From NCBI GenBank assembly GCA_002105175.1, contig MCGE01000001.1, forward strand, positions 2,976,001-3,040,000: a stretch of 64,000 nucleotides of DNA, in the 5' to 3' direction. The first letter of the stretch is position 1; every line of letters starts with the position of its first letter. The DNA is from Absidia repens (taxonomy: Eukaryota > Mucoromycota > Mucoromycetes > Mucorales > Cunninghamellaceae). The translations under genes were made by a program, and so were the position numbers. The notes under the pieces were generated by a model. It was not told where the DNA came from, ran no database searches, and saw only the letters and a list, made by a program, of their open reading frames with translations. Positions 53,600-64,000 of the stretch are shown one piece after another.

Positions 53600-53990
53600 G
53601 GCGACTCCTTGAGAAATGTAGCGCCAAGGACAGCCGCACCACCAAAATGCGACAGTCTAAAAAACAAAGGGCACCATTTTCCAATCAACTCAAATACTTT
53701 TTCTTTTATTCTTCAATAATAAAATAAACTTCAGATGCATCAAGTAACAACAAAAAATAAAAATAAGGAGTGTATGATAATAAACAGAGGACTATAATGG
53801 AGGGTATTGAAAATAAAAACAATATATCAAAACTAAAATAAAACAAGAAAAAAGAGGAAGAAAGGAAGGGATATGCCTATGTAATATAGCTGTACATGAT
53901 GATAAAACATAAAAAAAGGAAGAAAACAAAACTAAATACTAATAGTACGACTATACCAAAAATAAAAAAAGAAACTAACTGAAGTTTAAT
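53600..53990. other. 3' flank of HEL2 with a weak B-like core
   Basis: CCGCACCACCAAAATGCGAC at about 53635 resembles the B core. AATAAAATAAAC at 53716 and nearby A-rich sequence are candidate polyadenylation elements for HEL2 on neither clear strand. No gene. Confidence 0.3.
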
Positions 53991-56851
53991 CTATAAACCA
54001 ACCCGGAACAAGACTTGCTTTCCTTTCTTGCCTTTCTTTTTCTTGTCGGTAGCGGTGGAAGAGCCGGTATCCATGTTATTGTCGTCGGTGGAATCAAAAT
54101 AATCATTGTCACTGGTGGCAGGTGAAGAAGACGACCAAGCCGATGCATTATTGTTGTTACGACGCATGGTGAGGACAGTGGGATGAGGTCGACGTGAGGT
54201 GCCTGGTAAAGAGGGAAATTGTTGGGTAATGGCGGGAAAGTCTTCCTTTTGGTTGACTTTACTTGAAGAGGTATTGGAGGTACCAGCCCAGGCGGTTTTG
54301 GTGCGATTCATGTGAGGAGTAGGGAATGTCATGGGTGAGCTTGGTCTTGATGATACTGGTGAACCATGTGGTGATGACGAGGAGGACTGACGGGGAGCGG
54401 CTGTTCCATGAGCGGCAGCGTTGGCCACACGATCCCAAACACCAGCTTTCGATTTGCTTGTTGTTCTAGTGCCACCCACACGAGTACTTCCACCTTTGAT
54501 CACTAATACACGTTGAGATGTGCCGGGGCCAGCGACCGATCGATCGTCCAAAGATGCAAGGGCTGGGAAGTTTTGAAGCTAAATTGATAGAAAAGGATAT
54601 TAGGGCCGAGTTCATCAACTTTTACTTCACCTTCTTCTCTTGAATGACTTACATTAGCCTGTGCATTTCTCCAAGCGCGCAAAATGTCCCTTTTCTTTTC
54701 CTCATTATCCATCAGATCTTCCACAGCTTTCAAAATGGTGCCCGCCTTGGTTGAATCGTTGGAGCACAGATTGATGATTTCACCTACGTACTCATTTGCG
54801 TCCAGGCTGCTATTGCGATAGGCCGTAGTGAGAGCGCGGAATTGTTGGACACCATTGTTGCCATTCAAAAGGCGGGTGATTCGTTGCAATACCTCCGCAT
54901 GTCGTTGTTGGATATCAATGGGTGCATCCACGTCCTTTTTCTTGTTGCCGCTGGTGTTAGTAGATGAGGAAGGGGAACCAGTTCTTGAGTTAGAAGAAAC
55001 TTGACCCAAGCCAGGCCACTGTTCATCGTTATTGGAAGATAGCCCACCAAAGCCCTTTGGTTTTTGCAACCTTGCGTTTTGTTTTTCGTTTTGTCGATTT
55101 TTCTTGGGTTGGCCCGGGATAGTATGTTCTGTAGGTGCTGGTCTACCATTAATGCTAGGAAAGTCGGAAGAGGATAATCCAGGTGACGGTGTTGCAGTTA
55201 CCCCGGATGCCGATGATGATTCTTGATGATGATGGTGCTGTTGCTGTTGTTGTTGTTGTTGTTGCCCTTTTTGTTTGTTTCTATTACCACCACGTCCGCT
55301 ACCACTAGCATTGCCTGATTTAACACCATAATCAAAACTGAGATCGACACGGCCAGAAGCCCCATGTACTTCAACCTAAGAAATACACAACGCATGCATT
55401 AAATCACACTGATCATTCCTTTCCAATCTAACTAATCATTACCTCGTGAGCCGCTAAATCCAAATCGGAATCAAATACAATGAATTTCTTGTCCAAGCAT
55501 TCCCGGTATTGACAAAGATAGTGATCCTTTTTAAAATGTTTTTCCTATAGAAAATAAGATTAGTCAAACATACGTACTTCTCACCAATATGTGTATCATT
55601 TCTTACCAAACCATTATAATCAGGATAGTATTCATGTCGTGAACCGTTACGAACACAAATATGACATTGTTCATGTTTGTCCCGGCAATGCACATAGAGT
55701 TCATCGTCACCGTAAAAGCTTTGGCGACAGAAATGACATTCAGGGTGGCCTTTGAATCCCGAATCATCGTCCTTGTTCAATGCTTCCTTGTCACCGTATT
55801 TGTAATGTTTGTTCAATTGGGCTGGAGTATACAAAGTATGTTCATGAGCGAAGATTTTCTTGTTCTTTATACACAAATCACTACATAAAGAAAGGAGAGA
55901 GGGTCAGCCTATTATCTTGTCCTACACTTTCCATTTATTTTTTTCTTACCATAAAACCAGATGATGCTCCTTATTCGTATGTTTCTTCAATTCACCCCAC
56001 CCATTACAGGCCACATCACAGTTGGGTTCGGGACAGTTGTATTGCAAAAGAAGGATGGTGTCTTGGTGCGTTTGTTTGTCTTCAAATCGAATATCCAGCT
56101 TTTTGTCGGTATAGAATATATCCTTTTTAGTGAATGCTTCGAATGGCTTGACAGGATCCTTGGTAAAAATCATTGATTTTTGTTCCGTCTAATAAAAAAC
56201 CCAAGAGAACGACAACGAGAGTAGTGTTAGGTTTTCGCTAAATAATTCCCCAAATTCCGTTCCCTTCTATCAGTCACCCCATATTCCTATCATCACCACC
56301 ACTGCTTCACTTTTTTTTTTCAGTGGACTTACGTTACAATAAACACAGTTCTTGGTCCCATAGAGTGTCCGAAGACGTAAAGCACATAGATGACAGGTAC
56401 GATGGTTACAAGCCGAGACAGAATAGGTAACAATAGGCTCGGTACAAATAAAGCAGGCATCATCATCAGTATCATCGGTCTCATCATCGGACGAAGTACC
56501 AGAGGTAGTAGCAGTTGTTGACGGCATTTTTTTGCTTTTGTTGTTCGTCGTAGGAGGGGTCTGTCCGTTAGCATCGTCTTCAATTGAGGTTGTTGAATCA
56601 CCCTTATTGTCTTGTTTCTTCTTCTTTTGTCTTCGTGGTGGATGAGATGATCCATTTGGTTTCTTGTCCTGGTCCTTCTTATCACCCTGATCCTTTTTCT
56701 TGTGATGGTGTCCATGTCGTTGTCGCGTTTGTTTGTTGCCAGCTGTCGCAGAAGCAGTTGACGATTCATGAGTTGCTGCAGCATTTCCAGTCGCAATTTG
56801 ACTACCATTGCTCATAGTAGAGATAGCACTATCTTGAATGGTCTGATTCAT
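53991..56851 (-). CDS. HEL2: RING E3 ubiquitin ligase Hel2/ZNF598 (ribosome quality control)
   Basis: Six exons (56333-56851, 55950-56188, 55607-55880, 55443-55544, 54653-55375, 53991-54578) join to 814 residues. The start MNQTIQDSAI leads into a disordered basic region. The RING finger is CFICTEPIVTYSVSACNHRT, then CHLCALRLR and CVYCN. Next come the family zinc fingers CPEPNCDVACNGWGELKKH, CDLCIKNKKIFAHEH, CHFCRQSFYGDDELYVHC, CHICVRNGSRHEYYPDYNGL and the YLCQYRECLDKKFIVF block. A poly-Gln/His tract and a conserved helical domain (AEVLQRITRLLNGNNGVQQF) follow. The end KKGKKGKQVLFRVGL is typical. Hel2 ubiquitinates uS10/uS3 on collided ribosomes and starts no-go decay and RQC. Confidence 0.96.
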
Positions 56852-57347
56852 AAGGATGCTTTGATGAGGCAAAAAATAAAGTAGAAAAGTGTAAAGAAAA
56901 AAAAGTTTTGTTTTTTTTTTGTTTTCCCCAATTTTTTTTATTTTTATTTTTTTTTGTAAAATGGCTGCGGCTTCCAAAAAAAAAAATAACGAAAAATACA
57001 ACCAATGACATGACATTATTTGATCACTGCGACAAGAACGCTGACATGGCACACTGCATCCTCTTTTTTTTTTTACTACCAGCACATATTTTGGTATCGA
57101 AGTAACCCATCTTACATGACAAAATGATACTAGTATCCCTCATTGCTGAGGGTGGTGAGCAATATCTCAGGTGTCTTGGATATTACTTTCTATCTTCTTC
57201 CTTTTTTAAAACACCGAATGGTTTAGGTTTCTGATTGGGCCTTTTGTCTCTCTTTCTTTCCTTTTTTTGATCTTTTTTTTTTTTGAACCACAACACTTCC
57301 CTTCTCTCCTCCCCCACCTTTCCATTCCGTCCGGCCTTTTTACAGCA
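56852..57347. other. Divergent intergenic region HEL2 / mitochondrial carrier
   Basis: About 500 bases with both promoters and several T and A tracts (56915-56955). No gene is supported. Confidence 0.4.
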
Positions 57348-58568
57348 ATGTATCGATCTTCGCCAGTTGGTCTATCCTCATCAACACAGACGGCGACAAC
57401 TACCACTAACACAAAGCTTCTATCAACCTCGTCACATCCACCACCGTTTTGGTTTGGCGGTGCAGCATCTTGTATCGCCACGTTTGTGTCGCACCCATTT
57501 GATCTTACCAAAGTACGGATACAAACAGCTGTAAAGAAACAACAACTACAACAGCAGCGGATAGGTGGTGCAACGGCAACAGCTTGGGATTGGCGATTGT
57601 TACGACCCAGTAATATGATAAGGACAATGCGATCGATTGTGCATAACGAAGGAATCAAGGCGCTCTATAGTGGATTGGATGCTAGTTTATTACGTCAAGG
57701 AACTTACTCTACTATACGCTTCGGTTTATATGATCACTTCAAATGGCTCATGGCTGGAAATGATAGTAAGGAACTTTTTTAAATGAATATGGAAGGACGA
57801 ACGGACTATATATAGTATATAGGAATAGAAGAACTCAAATGTCTTATTATTATTAGAACCCACGTTTCAACAATTACTAATATGCTCTACGGCGGCGGGT
57901 ATACTTGGCGGAGCGTTTGGTAACCCCAGTGATGTGGTGAACGTTCGCATGCAAGGTGATGGTCAACTTCCCGTGGAAAAGCAGCGTCATTACAAGAATG
58001 CTATTGATGGTATGATTCGGATTTGTCGGGAAGAAGGACCTAGGGTGCTTTTACGTGGATTGGGTCCAAGTACACAGCGGGCGGTGTTAATTACAGTCTC
58101 ACAAATGACAAGTTATGATGTTTTCAAAATGGGATTGGTTCAACAGCTGGATTGGCATGAAGATGGTATGCTTACCCACTTTTCTGCCAGTTTACTTGCG
58201 GTAAGTTACTCATAGAGAAAAGGGGGGCGGGAAGGGGTAGAGGGGAAAGACCGGAATTAATTGATTCTATGTTTGTTTGTTGTTGTTGTTTAATTTAGGG
58301 CTTGGTTGCTACAACAGTGTGCTCACCCTTGGATGTCGTTAAAACTCGAATCATGAGTGCGCACGTGCATGACGGCAAACATCCCATTCAAATCATGATT
58401 CAAATGGTCAAGATGGAAGGTTTCGGATCTTTATTCCGTGGTTGGATGCCGGCTTATATTCGTCTTGGTCCGCATACGGTAGTGACTTTTCTGGTTTTGG
58501 AAAAATTGAAGGAAAAGTATGCTCAGATTGTACATAACAGAAGTAGTAGCAGAGTAGCCATAGATTAG
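57348..58568 (+). CDS. DIC1: Mitochondrial dicarboxylate carrier (DIC1-like)
   Basis: Three exons (57348-57765, 57857-58200, 58299-58568) join to 343 residues. The three mitochondrial-carrier repeats each show the PxDxx(K/N)xR motif: HPFDLTKVRIQT, NPSDVVNVRMQGD and SPLDVVKTRIMS. The Asn in NPxDxVNVRMQ is characteristic of dicarboxylate carriers (malate/succinate against phosphate). It also fits the related oxoglutarate carrier less well. Repeat 1 starts FWFGGAASCIATFVSHPFDL. The extra N-terminal 35 residues are Ser/Thr-rich. Repeat 1 has an insertion with Gln-rich sequence after VRIQTAVKK, longer than usual. Confidence 0.9.
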
Positions 58569-59575
58569 TTTGATGATTAATGTATAGAATTTCTTATCTT
58601 CGCCCTTTATTTTTATTTTTATTTTTATTTGTATATATCTTCTTTATATCAACCCCCTTCCCAATTTATTTAGTTCTACTATTTCATTTTTTTTTATTAC
58701 CCTACATATCGTTCATTGTCTTGATTTTTATTATTTTATTTTATATTATGTGACCAGATGAATAAAAATTATACTGTATGTAGTGTAGGTAGACGTGTTA
58801 GATGAATACAGTACAATCAAAAAAGATATACAGTTGTCTTACTTTTTATGATATATTTTTTTGTTTTGTTTTCATTCCTTTGCCCCATACCCTACAATTC
58901 ATCTTGGATAAAGTTTGCTGTTCATGTTTATACCACTCACCACCCCTGACCCCAAATTCCAACATTCAATCAGATTCCCGTGTGACTACTCGTAAATGTT
59001 TATCCGACATTTCCTTTCTAGATAGCATTTTTTCCCTGAGGGCTGTGATTCCCTCACAATTTGCCATACAATTATCAACATGATGCACTGCTAACTAACG
59101 CAAAAATTATTTACTCATATTTGCCTTTTTATTCTTCAATCAATTATAACTATCATTTATTCTTGTATCATTACTGTGACATAGTCTCATACGGTATCGG
59201 TGTTCGGTATGTACAGTACTGTATAGTATGAGAGTGTTACTACATATGGTCTAATCAAAGAATATATGCTATTCTACAGTGAACTAAAAACTGTTATACT
59301 GTGAAAGAAATAAACAAACTAGGTTAAAATGCTCTTGTTGGGTCTAAAGTTGTCATTCGAAGAGAAGCACCAGACTAACAATGCTGAATAGTAGTCATTG
59401 CATTAAAAGGACGACAGAATTACGCTGCTGTCGCTGTTGAATAACAGCAGCTGCTTTAATAAAATTAGAATTTCCATGTTGATGATGCTTTAATCTCTTG
59501 ACTGTTGCAAAAAAACAGATGAATGTTTCCTTTTTGCTGGCTATGATATTAATATATGAGAGAGAGGACCGAAAA
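58569..59575. other. 3' flank of the carrier gene, no gene seen
   Basis: T-rich sequence with (TTTTTA)n near 58609 and AATAAAAATT at 58762. Small frames at 58802-59083 and 59395-59595 have no similarity. Confidence 0.4.
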
Positions 59576-59579
59576 ATGT

Positions 59580-60400
59580 TTCCAACCCCGACCACGTGAA
59601 TTTTTATTTACTCCCATTTTTTATTTTCGCTCGCTCGCTCTTTCTTTTCTTTTTCTTTTTTTTCCCTCTCCACCATTCAACTTCTCTGGGGTTATGGTGA
59701 TCTTAGATTAGTGTCAGGATTAGTTTAGAAGGATTTTCAGCTCAGGGATTACAAGATGCATGGGGAAACCCTTTTTACTATCATTCCCTTTAGATTAATG
59801 TTGACATTTGTTACGCTTCAATAAAAAAAAATACATTTAATGTTTTTCATGCATCGTACTCATACAGTACATAAGTCCCTAATCTTACCATCGTCCCTTT
59901 GAGTTAGTGTTGAACATTCTTGAGATCCCCCCCAAAAAAAATATCATTCATGCTCCCTTTATTAGACCTCTTCCTAGATTAAACCTCGCATCTTTTAGTT
60001 TAACATTACTTCAATAAAATATATGCGTTTTATTAAATAGCGTTTGACCCACTATATAATAAATAATGTCGCTATTTAGCTGCTTTGTACGTGTCCTACC
60101 AAACACATGCTCTTTGATTTACCCACTGTGATTACTTTTCCACCCTCATGATCCATGAACTAGTTTGCAGTATTAAATCATCCACTGTCGAAAGTATTCA
60201 TTTTGCTCCTAGACCAGTCATACAAATGAATATAAGTCATTCTGTATGTGTAGCACCTATATAAAGCCATTTGCACTGCTTTCTCGCTTATCTATGACTA
60301 CCTGCTCTACCATCTGAGATTAACATTCCACCCATGCTCGAAGAAATACACTACTCCATCAATTTGCCAACAACCGAATTTTTCAAAACTATGAAGCGTA
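59580..60400 (+). repeat. Dispersed repeat family A, copy A6
   Basis: It opens CCGACCACGTGAATTTTTAT and a T/C tract. The core is TTAGATTAGTGTCAGGATTA, then CAAGATGCATGGGGAAACCC. The 3' half shares CTTCAATAAAA and GTGTCCTACCAAACACATGC with copies A1 and A3. The start CCACGTGAATTTTTATTTAC is nearly identical to copy A3 at 12016. The core is partly deleted after GGGGAAACCC. Confidence 0.65.
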
Positions 60401-60674
60401 TTTTATTTATTTTTATTTGGATGTTTTTACCCCTGAAAACCGTCAATTTTTTTTCTACATGTGTTTACTTTCTTTTAGTTCGTACATATTGACTGTCATT
60501 CCATGTCAGAATTTTAATAATAAATGCAAACACAGACATAAAAACTAATGAATGATAAAATCAATTGGTTTTTATTACAAGATATATAAACTGTCACTAA
60601 AACTAAATAACTATACAAAATAACAAAAGGGGAGAGAGGGGCAGAGTAAACGGAGGGAGATGAAAATATGAGGT

Positions 60675-61981
60675 TCAAGTGGAGTTGTTGTTGTTCGAGG
60701 GGTAAGCCAATTTAACGCCTTGATTATCAGCAGGAAGGGAATCACTAGCTTGCTTCACAGGAGATTTACCATGGAGCTTGACAAATTCCTGGGTAAGGTC
60801 CAATATACGATCGACGACATTTTCCGGGACCTGGTAGTGCATAACCAAACGTGCGACACGATCATCACTGCTATCAATCCGGACATTTGCATGGTCAAGC
60901 AGGTGTTGAGCCCAGGCACGCAACGAGATAATACCACGGGTGTCGATGAAGATCATATTTGTTTCCACAGGCAAGACAGCATCCATACCAAGACGTTGCA
61001 AGCCTTGCCACAATCGTAGGGTACGTAGTTGGGTGTCGCGCATAGTAGGTAGCACATGGTCTAAGCAATAGAGTCCCGCAGCCGCCAACCCACCGCTCTG
61101 ACGCCAGCCGCCGCCCATCAATTTTCGCAAATGACGTGCACGACGGATCGTTGCCTTGTCACTGACCAGCATTGAGCCAATGGGAGCCCCCAGACCTTTG
61201 GACAAACACACAGACACCGTATCACACAAACCACCGTAGGCCGCCAATGGCACACCTGTCGCAGCACTTGCTTCCCAGATCCGCGCACCATCCATATGGA
61301 GTTTGTACCCTTGCACCAAACTATGTTCACGCACTGCTTCCAGCTGAGTCAACGGCATGATGGTGCCATTCAAAGTGTTTTCCACAGATACCACGCGTGT
61401 CAAAGCACCACACAGATCGTCCTGGATCGCCCCTTGTTCAATGTCAGCCACCGATAAATGCTGCCCTACAGGATTGACCGCTGTCATGGACGCTTGTGAA
61501 TGGTATGCCAGCCCACCACATTCGTAAAGATTGACATGAGATCGCACGTCCACAAGCACCGAATGAGGTGGTTGAAATAATGAGACCCGTAGTCCAAGTT
61601 GGTTCGTCATGCTACCTGATGCACAAAAAAGTCCTGCTTCATGACCCAGAAGATGCGCTACTCGTTGTTCGAGTTCATTGGTCGTTTCATCCATCTATAA
61701 CGTACACAATACATACATATATTTGAAAGAGTTAGCATGGGGAAGTAGACGTGGTAAGTGCTCAAGTGTTGGTGGTATTGTTATTTATTTATTTTTACCC
61801 CGAAGACATCATCTGCTTTTGAAGCTGTTTTCATCGAGTCAAACATGGCATCGGTCGGTTGTGTGGCTGTATCACTAGTGATATCATATGTTATCCATCG
61901 TGATATAGCTGTTGTTGTTTTCAGTGGTGCATATGGCCTTTTAATGAATGGAGAAGAACGTTTCAAAACGTGAGAGAACAT
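60675..61981 (-). CDS. GLY1: L-threonine / L-allo-threonine aldolase
   Basis: Two exons (61799-61981, 60675-61694) join to 400 residues. This PLP enzyme splits threonine to glycine and acetaldehyde. Motifs are YDITSDTATQPTDAM (family SDTxTxPT), AGLFCASGSMTNQL, HMDGARIWEASAATG and the PLP-lysine in VCLSKGLGAPIGSML, followed by GGGWRQSG. A basic N-terminal stretch (MFSHVLKRSSPFIKRPYAPL) precedes the domain and could target mitochondria. Yeast Gly1 lacks such an extension. The C-terminus ends in a short Asn run (NNNNST). Exon 1 ends DDVFG, where other family members read DDVYGEDPT, so intron 1 lies at a conserved turn. Confidence 0.96.
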
Positions 61982-62350
61982 GGAAATAAAAAAAAAAAAA
62001 GATAGCGGACAAAAAGGTACCCCACATTCAACTTGCCCCATTTCCCATAAATATACCCCAAAATGACCGACGACCGGAGATGTGGACAAAAATAAATTGT
62101 GATATTTATTCAAGACAAAATAGAGAGAATATAAATAAATGTAAGTCTATAAAGGGGGAGGAGAAAGTAAACATATGTATATGAAAAAGGGTAATAAGTA
62201 CTAAAACAAACTATATATATGATATTAAAAAAAAAAGAAAGGTGTATAAGGAGGAGTGGGTCATAGAATAATAAGGTCATATAGAATCAATAAATAAATA
62301 ATGATAATTTTCATAAAGTAATTAATGTAGGGATAGAGGAGAGGAAGCCC
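61982..62350. other. Upstream of GLY1 and 3' flank of the RGS gene
   Basis: A-rich and TA-rich sequence with AATAAA at several sites on the minus strand, such as 62090-62110. No gene is supported. Confidence 0.35.
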
Positions 62351-64000
62351 TTATGAGGTTTTTGGTTGTGGTGGAGCCGTCTGTGTGGTGCCAGTTGGAT
62401 TCGAGGAAGGATTGCTGGTGGTCGTTGTAGTTGTGGTCGTAGTAGCAGTGGTGGCCACGCCTGTCAAAGTCAATCGATCCAATTCCTTGTGTAGTGCATC
62501 GGTATTTTCATCATTGTCATCCTTGTTCATGGGGTTTTTTCCATTTTTTTTCTCGTCGTCATTCTTCGTAGTATCGCTGCTGGTTATTGATGATTGGTTT
62601 GTAGGAGACGGGCAATCGCTAGGTGTCGAGTCATTCACCGAAGATGAGGAATATTTTCGTTCCGATAGAGCTTGATCCATTTGTTGCTGTTGTTCTAATT
62701 CCTGTTGTCGTTCACGTTGTCGTTGTTGCCACTGGACATATCGAGGAGATTTCAAAAACCGCGGTAAAGAGTCTTCAGCCATAATGCGACAGATTTGATC
62801 GTGTACCCGTTCATACATTGCCAGGAGAGTTTTCAAGCATTGACTGCGGTGACCAGTAACCATGATGATTGTTTGCTGTTCTTGAGATGGATGCGTGGGC
62901 GTATAAAAGAAAGGCAATGATTGTTGAGGTCGTTTCTCGGCGATATGATTGACGTTGTTGTTGCCGCTGCTGCTGCTACTACCACTATTGTTGTTGGTGC
63001 TGCTGCTGCTATTATTGGTGTTCACGACTTTGAACGCTTCCTCCACAAATTTGATGACGTCTTGGTGTAAGCTATGGTCGATATTCAGTTCCATGGTAGC
63101 TTGGGGCGCAATATAGGTGACATACATGGCGTAACATTCAGATAAAATTCTATTGTAATCAGTCGTAGTCGATGATGAGGTGGTGCTACTGTTACTGTTC
63201 GTCGACGTTTCTTTATCACTAGACGAGGTGGTGGTAGAACTGTTGCTGGTTTTCTGTTGTTGGTGATGATGATAAAGCATGTTTCGGTAGTCAACCCAAA
63301 AGTGTAAATTTTCTTCACAAAAATTCTGTTTCAGGAATTCACGGAAATACATACGTAACAATGGGTCTTCGAGAATAGGTTGCAGTCGAGTGTAATGGGA
63401 AGAAGTGTTGGATATTCGAGGTAGTGGCACCAAAACAGAAGAGCCTCTGGTGATTGCAACTGGAGAGACAGAAGATGTAGAAGAGGACTCGGTACCACTA
63501 GCAGGGTCCAGCCATAGAGAACTAGTTGTGACCGACATGGGTTGACGTTGATGAGTTGAATCCGCCTTTTTTTGCTGTTGAAGAGGTGAGGACGAAGAGT
63601 TAGACGATGAGGATGCAGAGGATGCAAAGGAGACGAGGGATGATGAAGACATGGTGGAAGCAGCGTCCGAGATCAAGGAATGTTGAGGTTGGTGTTTCTT
63701 GTTGTTGCTGGAGTTGCTGTGTGAGGAAGAGCCGGATGATGGAGGAGGAGGAGGAGGAGCTAGACGAGATTCACGAGAATGGCTTTGTTCCCAACCAAGA
63801 GCAAGACGGCCACGATCAGTCAAAGCGTAAATGACATTGCGTTGAGACTTGAATTGAAGATCACTCTTGACGTTGTTGGCACGATCGCTCTTATCGAGAA
63901 CTTGACTGATCCAACCATAGAGCACAAATTCAGAGGCGACCATATCAGCTTCATCACGATTGACGACGGACATGAATTGAATAATGTATTCCACCACATG
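62351..64000 (-). CDS. RGS-domain regulator of G-protein signalling, DEP-like N-terminal part (5' partial)
   Basis: The open frame enters from beyond 64000 and ends TAA at 62351. The first visible part (VEYIIQFMSVVNRDEADMVA, then ASEFVLYGWISQVLD and VIYALTDRGRLALGW) resembles the end of a DEP domain as in Sst2-type proteins. A Ser-rich linker with poly-Ser and poly-Pro follows. The RGS domain starts ILEDPLLRMYFREFLKQNFC, then ENLHFWVDYRNML, ILSECYAMYVTYIAPQATME and, after a long Asn/Ser insertion, TLLAMYERVHDQIC. RGS proteins speed GTP hydrolysis on G-alpha and damp GPCR signals. The RGS box is unusually split by two Ser/Asn insertions (about 40 and 50 residues). The tail is Thr-rich with eleven Thr in a row. 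Confidence 0.85.
   Translation of the reverse strand, partial: HVVEYIIQFMSVVNRDEADMVASEFVLYGWISQVLDKSDRANNVKSDLQFKSQRNVIYALTDRGRLALGWEQSHSRESRLAPPPPPPSSGSSSHSNSSNNKKHQPQHSLISDAASTMSSSSLVSFASSASSSSNSSSSPLQQQKKADSTHQRQPMSVTTSSLWLDPASGTESSSTSSVSPVAITRGSSVLVPLPRISNTSSHYTRLQPILEDPLLRMYFREFLKQNFCEENLHFWVDYRNMLYHHHQQQKTSNSSTTTSSSDKETSTNSNSSTTSSSTTTDYNRILSECYAMYVTYIAPQATMELNIDHSLHQDVIKFVEEAFKVVNTNNSSSSTNNNSGSSSSSGNNNVNHIAEKRPQQSLPFFYTPTHPSQEQQTIIMVTGHRSQCLKTLLAMYERVHDQICRIMAEDSLPRFLKSPRYVQWQQRQRERQQELEQQQQMDQALSERKYSSSSVNDSTPSDCPSPTNQSSITSSDTTKNDDEKKNGKNPMNKDDNDENTDALHKELDRLTLTGVATTATTTTTTTTTSNPSSNPTGTTQTAPPQPKTS

Overview
The window is a compact, intron-rich fungal nuclear region, most likely from an early-diverging filamentous fungus (Mucoromycota, probably Mucorales). 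The fungal assignment rests on the five-domain AROM fusion, Erb1, Hel2, Sfp1 and a fungal-type eL42 whose first exon is only the ATG. The Mucoromycota assignment is an inference from short GTAAGT..TAG introns, poly-Q and poly-Asn tracts, and the presence of genes that ascomycete yeasts usually lack (Gemin7-like, YEATS2-like, BARD1-type BRCT, a two-glutaredoxin PICOT). No species is claimed.

Layout. 0-5 kb: 3' end of a tandem-BRCT gene (+), two kinds of dispersed repeat, then PCMT (-) and a Gemin7-like gene (-). 5-14 kb: mostly gene-poor and repeat-rich, holding only SFP1 (+) and RPL42/eL42 (-). 14-24 kb: ARO1 (-) and ERB1 (-). 24-31 kb: a four-TM protein (+), a Sel1-repeat protein (+), a 208-bp hexanucleotide satellite, RidA (-), LSM4 (+) and GRX3/PICOT (+). 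31-38 kb: COX16 (-) and a 20-exon ARM-SPRY gene (-). 38-44 kb: mitochondrial RsfS (+), mitochondrial MetRS (+) and a RasGEF protein with a long acidic tail (+). 44-52 kb: a YEATS2-like gene (-) and a tandem ABC ATPase (+). 52-54 kb: repeats. 54-64 kb: HEL2 (-), a dicarboxylate-type mitochondrial carrier (+), repeats, threonine aldolase (-) and an RGS-domain gene cut by the right edge (-).

There is no operon or obvious pathway cluster. Housekeeping themes recur by chance: translation and ribosome biogenesis (Sfp1, eL42, Erb1, Hel2, RsfS, MetRS), RNA processing (Lsm4, Gemin7) and mitochondria (COX16, RsfS, MetRS, carrier, ABC protein). Several pairs are divergent and probably share promoter space (ERB1/four-TM, RidA/LSM4, ARM-SPRY/RsfS, YEATS2/ABC, HEL2/carrier).

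The two most useful unexpected observations are these. First, a dispersed composite repeat (here called B followed by A) appears at least six times, in both orientations, in the gene-poor stretches. Second, three genes each show -1 frame breaks at short homopolymers, and adding one base restores expected family sequence, which points to assembly undercalls rather than biology. No previously undescribed defence, toxin or CRISPR-like system was seen.
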